NCBI GenBank assembly: GCA_050739575.1
Contig: JBOIBN010000077.1
Location: forward strand, 1-9,573
DNA length: 9,573 nucleotides
From: JBOIBN01 sp050739575
GTDB lineage: Bacteria > Pseudomonadota > Gammaproteobacteria > JAKDMP01
Reading direction: 5' to 3'
Shown: piece by piece, positions 5,308-9,573 of the stretch
How the letters are laid out: every line of letters starts with the position of its first letter
Numbering within the stretch: the first letter of the stretch is position 1
Program-made: the position numbers and the translations under genes
Notes under the pieces: model-generated
Seen by the model: only the letters and a program-made list of their open reading frames with translations
What the model was told of the DNA's origin: nothing
The model's database searches: none

Positions 5308-6324
5308 TCAAGCGAAGTCCGGTTCGAGCACGATGCGGTAGCGGGCCTTGCCGGCCGCCAGATGTTCCATCGCGTCCTTGATGCGACTCATCGGAAAGCG
5401 TTCGATCTGCGGGCGGATGTCGTGGAGCGCACAGAAGTCGAGCATCGTCGCAATGTCCACAGGAGACCCCGTGGGCGAACCGGAAATCTCACGCTGCGCC
5501 CCGATCAATGCAAACGCGCTCACCGGTATCGGTTCGAGCGCCGCGCCCACCACATGCATACGCCCCCTGGGCGCCAGCGTGCCGATCAAGCCGTCCCAAT
5601 CCAGCGAAACGTTGACGGTAGTCAGCAACAGGTCGAGCGTGCCCGAGATGGCCTTGATGGCATCGGAATCGGTGCTGGATACTACGTGATGGGCGCCAAA
5701 ACCCCGTGCCTCGTCCGCTTTCGACGAACTCGACGTAAAGGCCGTCACCTCGCAGCCCCAAGCCGCGGCGAACTTGAGCGCCATGTGCCCGAGGCCGCCG
5801 ATGCCGACAATGCCGACATGATCGGTTGGCCTCACGCCGTGAATACGGAACGGATTGAACACCGTGATACCGCCGCACAAAAGCGGCCCCGCGCTCGCCG
5901 GATCGACCCCGTCGGGAATCGGGATCGCCCACGCCCAGTGCGCGCGGACCCGCTCGGCGAAACCGCCGTGGTGCCCGATTATCGTCGGGACCGACTCCGA
6001 ACACAGTTGCTGATGCCCCGACAAGCACTGGTGGCAATGCATGCAGCTATCGGCCGTCCAGCCGACGCCGACGCGCTGTCCGGTTTCCAAACCCCGGGCG
6101 TCTCTGCCGGCCGCAACGACGCGCCCGATCACCTCGTGACCGAGCACCGCCGGATACTGCGCATTGCCCCAATCGTTCTTCCACACCGAGAGATCGGAAT
6201 GGCAGATACCGCAATATTCGACGGCGACCTCGACTTCCTCGTCGCCGAGCGCTCCGGCATGGAGCGCCTGCAGTTCGAACGGTGCGCCAGCTTCCGGCGC
6301 GACCCAGGATTTGATCTTCGACAT
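5308..6324 (-). CDS. ahr: NADPH-dependent aldehyde reductase, Ahr/YjgB type
   Basis: Encodes 338 residues; E. coli Ahr (YjgB) has 339 and shares long recognisable segments (YCGICHSDLS, GHEVIGRVV, SAGPLLCGGITVF, TVNVSLDW, FPMSRIKDA, GKARYR.VL). It is a zinc-dependent medium-chain alcohol dehydrogenase of the cinnamyl-alcohol dehydrogenase branch, expected to reduce a broad range of aldehydes with NADPH. Catalytic zinc ligands: Cys41, His63-Glu64 and Cys150. Structural zinc: Cys94, Cys97, Cys100, Cys108. Rossmann motif GIGGLG at 174-179. The ATG at 6324 is preferred over an in-frame start at 6351 because AAAGGGA lies 6 nt before it and the N-terminus then matches the family (MSKIKSW). The DUF1345 gene follows after 21 nt. 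Exact substrate cannot be read from sequence. Confidence 0.9.
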   Translation of the reverse strand: MSKIKSWVAPEAGAPFELQALHAGALGDEEVEVAVEYCGICHSDLSVWKNDWGNAQYPAVLGHEVIGRVVAAGRDARGLETGQRVGVGWTADSCMHCHQCLSGHQQLCSESVPTIIGHHGGFAERVRAHWAWAIPIPDGVDPASAGPLLCGGITVFNPFRIHGVRPTDHVGIVGIGGLGHMALKFAAAWGCEVTAFTSSSSKADEARGFGAHHVVSSTDSDAIKAISGTLDLLLTTVNVSLDWDGLIGTLAPRGRMHVVGAALEPIPVSAFALIGAQREISGSPTGSPVDIATMLDFCALHDIRPQIERFPMSRIKDAMEHLAAGKARYRIVLEPDFA

Positions 6325-6497
6325 GACGTTTCCCTTTACGTTGTTGACCAATCCAGTCTAACGCTACTCTCCCGATCCCCGGTATCGAATTAAACGATTT
6401 CGTCTTCATCGCAGGGAGAGGAGTAAAAGTGCGCAAGCATCGCCTGAAAGCGATGGCGTCGACCGGTCAGTTAAAGCCGACGTTTCGACTTCAAACT

Positions 6498-6602
6498 CCC
6501 TCTCCCTTGATGGGAGAGGGCGGGGGTGAGGGTGATAACACCGATCCTCAGCTACTCTGCGGCTGCCCCCTCATCCTCGCCTTCTCCCACAAGGGGAGAA
6601 GG
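6498..6602. repeat. facing REP pair (BIME-like)
   Basis: Left copy: CCCTCTCCC (6498-6506), loop TTGAT, GGGAGAGGG (6512-6520), head CGGGGGTGAGGGTGA (6521-6535). Right copy in reverse orientation: head GCCCCCTCATCCTCG (6565-6579), then CCTTCTCCC (6580-6588), loop ACAAG, GGGAGAAGG (6594-6602). Both stems are perfect 9-bp hairpins and the heads face each other across about 30 nt, as in classical bacterial interspersed mosaic elements. It is the gene-less equivalent of the arrangement around the DUF559 gene. Confidence 0.88.
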
Positions 6603-6700
6603 AACAGGAAGCGGCCATCAGCCCGCTAAAGCTTTCGCCTCAAGGCGCGGTATTTCACCCATCCCCGAGCGGGACAATAAATGCGTCGTCGCTGCGCGGC

Positions 6701-6739
6701 GATCTCCTCAACCCGGCCCTCTCCTCAGAGAGGCGAGGG
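6701..6739 (-). repeat. single REP-like hairpin after the phosphoesterase gene
   Basis: CCCTCTCCTC (6717-6726), loop AGA, GAGGCGAGGG (6730-6739): nine of ten pairs. The preceding CTCCTCAACCCGG (6704-6716) is a head in the same orientation as the right-hand copies at 2391 and 6565. It ends 8 nt from the stop of the minus-strand phosphoesterase gene, so it may serve as a transcription end or mRNA 3' stabiliser for that gene. Confidence 0.75.
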
Positions 6740-6747
6740 AGTATCCG

Positions 6748-7704
6748 TCAGGTGGGAACGGAAACGAAATGCTCCTTCGTCAGCTGCTGTTCGCCGTCCC
6801 AGCGATAGGCCACCAGTTTCTTGTCCCGCTTTGCCGCGCTGTAATCCACGCAGACGACATTCTCCGCCTGCGGTTCGGGTTCGCCGTCCAGCCAATAGTG
6901 GCCGATAAATACCGGCGGCGCATCCGCCGGATAGCCGGCGTTGTCGGGCCACTCGCCACTCCAGGGCGCGTCGCCTATCTGCTCCACCATCGCCGGCGAT
7001 CCCAGAATCGCATCGCGCAGAAGTTTGGGCGCCTCGGCCAGCCACCAGCATAATCGCGCCTTCATCCGCCATGTGCCGTAGCTGTCGCGATAGCCAACAC
7101 CTTCAGGCATGTGCACTTCGAGCCCCTTCAACAAGCATTCGATCGCGTCGAATTCCTCGCTGCTCCTGCGACTCGCTTTCACCAGCAACGCATCCGACAG
7201 ATGAGCGTCGGGATCGGCCTCGCGTTCCACCACTGCTCGATAACGGTCTACCCATGACGCATGCACCACGCGCAGCGCACCGAGATCGAGCCACATCGGC
7301 AGCGTGCGGAACCAGGTAATCGCCTCGTCGTGCGTCGCCTCGTTTTCCCCCATTTCCTCCAGAAATACGGAATGCTGCTCGCGGTTTTTGTCGCTGTGCG
7401 GGCGCAAATACTCGCCCGGGTGTTCCGGGTCTTCCGTGTAATACGCGACGGCATTGAACTCGTGGTTCCCCATCACCGCCAAGGCCTCACCCTCTTCCGT
7501 CATGCGCTTCATGATGTCCAGCACATGACGCGCATGCGGGTTGCGGTCAATGTAATCGCCAACGAAAATCGCCCGCCGCTCGCCGCCCGGATACTTCCAC
7601 ACACAGCCACGTTCCCTGTAGCCGAGCTTCGCAAGCAGCGCCTGCAGCGCATCCGCCTGCCCGTGGATGTCGCCGACGATGTCGTAGCCGCTCGTACGAG
7701 TCAA
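6748..7704 (-). CDS. PPP-family metallophosphoesterase
   Basis: Encodes 318 residues of the calcineurin-like PPP superfamily, related in motif pattern to bacterial Ser/Thr phosphatases and nucleotide phosphatases. Dinuclear-metal motifs in order: GDIHG (11-15), GDYIDR (49-54), GNHE (79-82), VVHASW (146-151, His148) and GHYW (268-271, His269). The region between about 85 and 145 (YYTEDPEHPGEYL, SDKNREQH) and the end (CVDYSAAKRDKKLVAYRWDGE) are typical of a distinct subfamily of about this length that I recognise but whose substrate I do not know. The start is a TTG at 7704 whose codon overlaps the antitoxin stop (TTGA); there is no good ribosome binding site, so translation is probably coupled. 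No secretion signal, so cytoplasmic. It is the last gene of the toxin-antitoxin string. Confidence 0.88.
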   Translation of the reverse strand: MTRTSGYDIVGDIHGQADALQALLAKLGYRERGCVWKYPGGERRAIFVGDYIDRNPHARHVLDIMKRMTEEGEALAVMGNHEFNAVAYYTEDPEHPGEYLRPHSDKNREQHSVFLEEMGENEATHDEAITWFRTLPMWLDLGALRVVHASWVDRYRAVVEREADPDAHLSDALLVKASRRSSEEFDAIECLLKGLEVHMPEGVGYRDSYGTWRMKARLCWWLAEAPKLLRDAILGSPAMVEQIGDAPWSGEWPDNAGYPADAPPVFIGHYWLDGEPEPQAENVVCVDYSAAKRDKKLVAYRWDGEQQLTKEHFVSVPT

Positions 7705-8000
7705 GCGGCGGACTTTTTCGAGCGATCCGACTCGAGCCGGATCGACAAATGCGATCCCGTCGCTTTCGCCAACCGCTTCAGCGTTCGCATCGACGGTGCG
7801 GTGCGGCCGCTTTCCAATCGCGCGATGACCGGCTGAGTCGTTCCCATCTTGCGTGCAAGCTCCTTTTGCGTCAGACCCGCACGGCTGCGCGCCTCGATCA
7901 CGGCCGCGGCCAACGCGAACTCCTCCGCGAGTGCCTCATACTCTTTCCGGTACGCAGGGTCTCTCACCCACTTCCTGTGCAACTCAGATATGCGTGCCAT
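7701..8000 (-). CDS. XRE-family antitoxin (HigA-like)
   Basis: Encodes 99 residues. The N-terminal part (MARISELHRKWVRDPAYRKEYEALAEEFALA) is typical of antitoxins paired with RelE/HigB-type toxins and would wrap the toxin. Residues 31-88 form an HTH_3/Cro-C1 domain: LTQKELARKMGTTQPVIARLESGRTAPS is split by the usual turn, and RTLKRLAKATG closes the helical bundle. The ATG at 8000 is chosen over the adjacent TTG at 8003 because AGGAG (8009-8013) lies 8 nt before it. The toxin reading frame would end 16 nt upstream. The stop overlaps the next gene's TTG start. It probably represses its own promoter through the palindrome at 8347-8364. The ORF is intact although the toxin is broken. Confidence 0.88.
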   Translation of the reverse strand: MARISELHRKWVRDPAYRKEYEALAEEFALAAAVIEARSRAGLTQKELARKMGTTQPVIARLESGRTAPSMRTLKRLAKATGSHLSIRLESDRSKKSAA

Positions 8001-8016
8001 CAATACATCTCCTCAA

Positions 8017-8339
8017 TCATCGAACCGACTTCGCCCGTCCGAGCGCAAGGGTTATCTCATGCCGTGGCGTCTTTTCCGTTTTCTTGACGAAAACCCTTAC
8101 GATCACGACCCGCTGACCACGGGCGGTGACATACAGCGCGCGCGAAATACGCTTCTTCCGCTTAGGCGAATCTCCCACAGCGGACCCTCAACGTGCTTCA
8201 CATGAGGCGCTCTCACATGCTCGAGACCCTTCATCTCGATAAGACTCGCGACACGTGCCAGCCTCGCCCGCATCTCTATCGGCAAGGCTTCGACCTCCGC
8301 CTCGACCTCCTTGTCGAGAGTCTCAACTATCCAGGCCAC
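8017..8339 (-). pseudogene. RelE/HigB-type (Gp49-like) toxin gene with a -1 frameshift
   Basis: From the GTG at 8339, 63 codons match the Gp49-like toxin family (PF05973): AWIVETLDKEVEAEVEALP, RARLARVASLIE and LWEIRLSGRS. After codon 63 the frame goes out of register and ends at 8103 as a 78-residue product. The missing half is present in the other frame: ISRALYVTARGQ, VVIVRVFVKKTEK, TPRHEITLALGRAKSVR, ending at 8017. Adding one G near 8150 (AGCGT to AGCGGT) restores GRSGISRALYV and a 107-residue protein of the family's usual size. Such toxins are ribosome-associated mRNA interferases; the truncated form lacks the C-terminal core and is probably inactive. A sequencing or assembly error is possible. 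The start is GTG with almost no leader. Confidence 0.9.
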
Positions 8340-8344
8340 GGCTC

Positions 8345-8364
8345 AGTATATCAAAAATGATATA
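8345..8364 (-). promoter_or_regulatory. palindromic operator overlapping the toxin-antitoxin promoter
   Basis: TATATCA (8347-8353) and TGATATA (8358-8364) are exact inverted repeats separated by AAAA. On the minus strand the inner arm overlaps TATACT (8350-8345), a good -10 match; a weak -35 TTTTAA lies at 8373-8368 with a 17-nt spacer. Transcription from it would begin almost at the GTG start, giving a leaderless or near-leaderless mRNA. The position fits an autoregulatory binding site for the XRE antitoxin. Binding itself is inferred. Confidence 0.65.
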
Positions 8365-8380
8365 TGGTTAAAAGCGGCCG

Positions 8381-9508
8381 CTACTGCCCGCCGCCGCCGA
8401 GCGGGAACTCGACCGACTGGTACACGTCGCACATCCGCCGCGGCGGCGACGCAAACCGCCAGCCGGCGACAGTCTGAAGCGCCGCCTGATCGAAATAGTC
8501 CGGCGGATCGGCATGCACGACGCTCGCTCCACTCACTTCGCCGTTCTTCTCGATACACATCCGCACCTCGACCTTCGCGACCTTCGGCAGCGGCGTGCCG
8601 GCGGGAATGTGCAGCGAAATCGCCACCGGATTTTGCGCCTCCAGTTTCGGCAGCGACGATGTCTCGGTGATGTCATCGAACGCCATATCGTGGATCGTGC
8701 CGACCGTGCCCACATCGTTTCCGTTGAAGCTCGCGAGCAAGTTCAGCCCGCAAGTCATCACCGCCGCGCCGGCGATCTTGCGGGCGCTGAAGTAGGTAGC
8801 GGCGAGCGCATCGCGCGCTGCTGCGTCGTACACGCCCGGCGGCTCCGATTGGTCCACGATCGTATCGGCCGGGCGGCCCTCGGCATCGACGCAGAAGCGG
8901 ATGCGGACTCGCCCCGGCGGTACTTTTGTCGGAAGGACGCCAGTTGGTATCGCGGCAACGGACTCGTCGCTTGCGTCGAAGTAGCCCGCGCCGCTCGCGC
9001 GGGATCGTGCGGCGGTCGCTTCCGTCGTGCCGATGGTGATGGACACGCCGCGCAGCGGCGGCTGATCGCAAAGCCACGTCAACGTATCACTCACTGCCGC
9101 CGCGGTTTCCTCGCCGCGAGCGTCCTTCGCGGAAATGGAAAACGTGAACGTCTGGTGTACGTTCTTGGTCATGACCGGCTTCCCGTCCACTTTGTGCGGG
9201 ACGAAGAGGTATCCACGCAGGACATTTTTCGAAGCGATATCGAATAGGGACACCGCGCGGGGGTAGTGTGTCCAGACACGGATGTCGCTCACTCGACCGT
9301 CGGTCCCGACGGTGAAGGCCATGTTCACGCAGGCCTGATTGCCGCGGTATTGCATCTCGGGCGGGTAGATCGGCTTGATCCGAACCAGCGGCTGCAGCGG
9401 CGTGCCGCCCGTCACTTCAAAGGGCGGTAGCCCCACGTTCGGCACAGGCTTCGCAAGCACCGCGATCCCCCACAGCCCCAACACGCCCAGCACCACTGCA
9501 CGCAACAT
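8381..9508 (-). CDS. exported protein with three TonB_C-like repeats
   Basis: Encodes 375 residues. The ATG at 9508 is chosen over the upstream in-frame start at 9571 because it follows a purine-rich GGGAGGGGG sequence by 8 nt and begins a signal peptide (hydrophobic residues 3-18, likely cut after VLA near 19). Three related beta-rich modules follow: about 36-125 (RIKPIYPPEMQ, CVNMAFTVGTDGRVSDI), 190-262 (RVRIRFCVDAEGRPADT, AARDALAATYF) and 294-370 (KVEVRMCIEKNGEVSGA, AALQTVAGWRFASP), each resembling the TonB C-terminal domain (PF03544). Each has a cysteine in the first core strand (60, 206, 318) and a later one (147, 253, 360), suggesting periplasmic disulfides. It lacks TonB's N-terminal anchor and Pro-rich spacer, so it is unlikely to be the energy transducer. 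Function unknown. The toxin gene starts 41 nt after its stop on the same strand. Confidence 0.8.
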   Translation of the reverse strand: MLRAVVLGVLGLWGIAVLAKPVPNVGLPPFEVTGGTPLQPLVRIKPIYPPEMQYRGNQACVNMAFTVGTDGRVSDIRVWTHYPRAVSLFDIASKNVLRGYLFVPHKVDGKPVMTKNVHQTFTFSISAKDARGEETAAAVSDTLTWLCDQPPLRGVSITIGTTEATAARSRASGAGYFDASDESVAAIPTGVLPTKVPPGRVRIRFCVDAEGRPADTIVDQSEPPGVYDAAARDALAATYFSARKIAGAAVMTCGLNLLASFNGNDVGTVGTIHDMAFDDITETSSLPKLEAQNPVAISLHIPAGTPLPKVAKVEVRMCIEKNGEVSGASVVHADPPDYFDQAALQTVAGWRFASPPRRMCDVYQSVEFPLGGGGQ

Positions 9509-9573
9509 CGTTCCAACCCCCTCCCCGCCTAAGGGCTTTTTAACTCGCAGCAGGGTACGACAGATTCGCACGG

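Larger units (their letters stand above)
6325..6747. other. 423-nt region without a confident gene
   Basis: The right part is taken up by three REP-like hairpins. The left part (6325-6428) should hold the minus-strand ahr promoter, but I find no convincing -35/-10 pair. A possible tiny + strand reading frame starts with GTG at 6429 after GGGAGAGGAG (6413-6422), a strong ribosome-binding-like sequence. It reads about 22 residues (basic, no recognisable motif) before running into the REP at 6495. It may be the remnant of a gene cut by the repeat, or chance. Confidence 0.4.

Noticed and set aside
5161..6393. 410-residue + strand open reading frame
   Set aside because: It lies antisense to the well-supported aldehyde reductase gene and part of DUF1345; the product is Arg/His-rich with no domain, as expected for a GC-rich shadow frame.
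2017..6739. Repeated CCCTCTCCC hairpins as a CRISPR array
   Set aside because: The copies are few, widely spaced, in both orientations, unevenly conserved and without regular spacers or cas genes.
9511..9535. CCAACCCCCTCCCCGCCTAAGGG before the TonB-domain gene as another REP copy
   Set aside because: It shares the C-rich head but lacks a convincing hairpin arm; the similarity may be due to base composition, so it is not listed as a repeat.

Overview
The window is GC-rich, densely packed bacterial chromosome. The gene content (kbl-tdh threonine catabolism, GntK-type gluconokinase, Ahr-type aldehyde reductase, DUF4286, DUF1345, TonB-domain protein) and the abundant CCCTCTCCC...GGGAGAGGG hairpin repeats suggest a gammaproteobacterium, perhaps Xanthomonadales-like. 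No rRNA or tRNA is present to fix the taxonomy, so this is a moderate inference.

Layout. 1-312: a gene-free leader with a strong hairpin and a structured GC-rich segment. 313-669 (+): small exported peptidoglycan-binding protein, followed by a terminator. 791-3487 (+): kbl, a DUF559 nuclease-like gene and tdh. kbl and tdh products act in sequence (threonine to 2-amino-3-ketobutyrate to glycine plus acetyl-CoA), but here they are separated by a DUF559 gene lying between two oppositely oriented REP hairpins. 3488-3714: a degenerate REP pair and another hairpin repeat. 3715-4532 (+): DUF4286 gene translationally coupled (ATGA) to a gluconokinase gene. 4606-6324 (-): an aldehyde reductase (ahr) followed 21 nt later by a DUF1345 membrane protein. 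6325-6747: 423 nt without a confident gene, holding three REP hairpins. 6748-8339 (-): a RelE/HigB-type toxin gene broken by a one-base frameshift, its intact XRE antitoxin, and a PPP-family metallophosphoesterase overlapping the antitoxin stop (TTGA). A perfect palindrome sits at the toxin promoter. 8381-9508 (-): an exported protein with three TonB_C-like repeats.

The most interesting signal is the REP family and its link with the DUF559 gene. The left REP supplies sequence just before the DUF559 start, including the likely ribosome binding site, and the right REP encodes part of the protein's C-terminal tail. Two other loci in the window carry the same facing-REP arrangement without the gene, and one (after tdh) keeps a sequence resembling the DUF559 5' flank. 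This suggests a mobile or formerly mobile BIME-like unit that can carry a DUF559 gene. The second notable item is the toxin-antitoxin-phosphatase gene string with a single-base lesion in the toxin.
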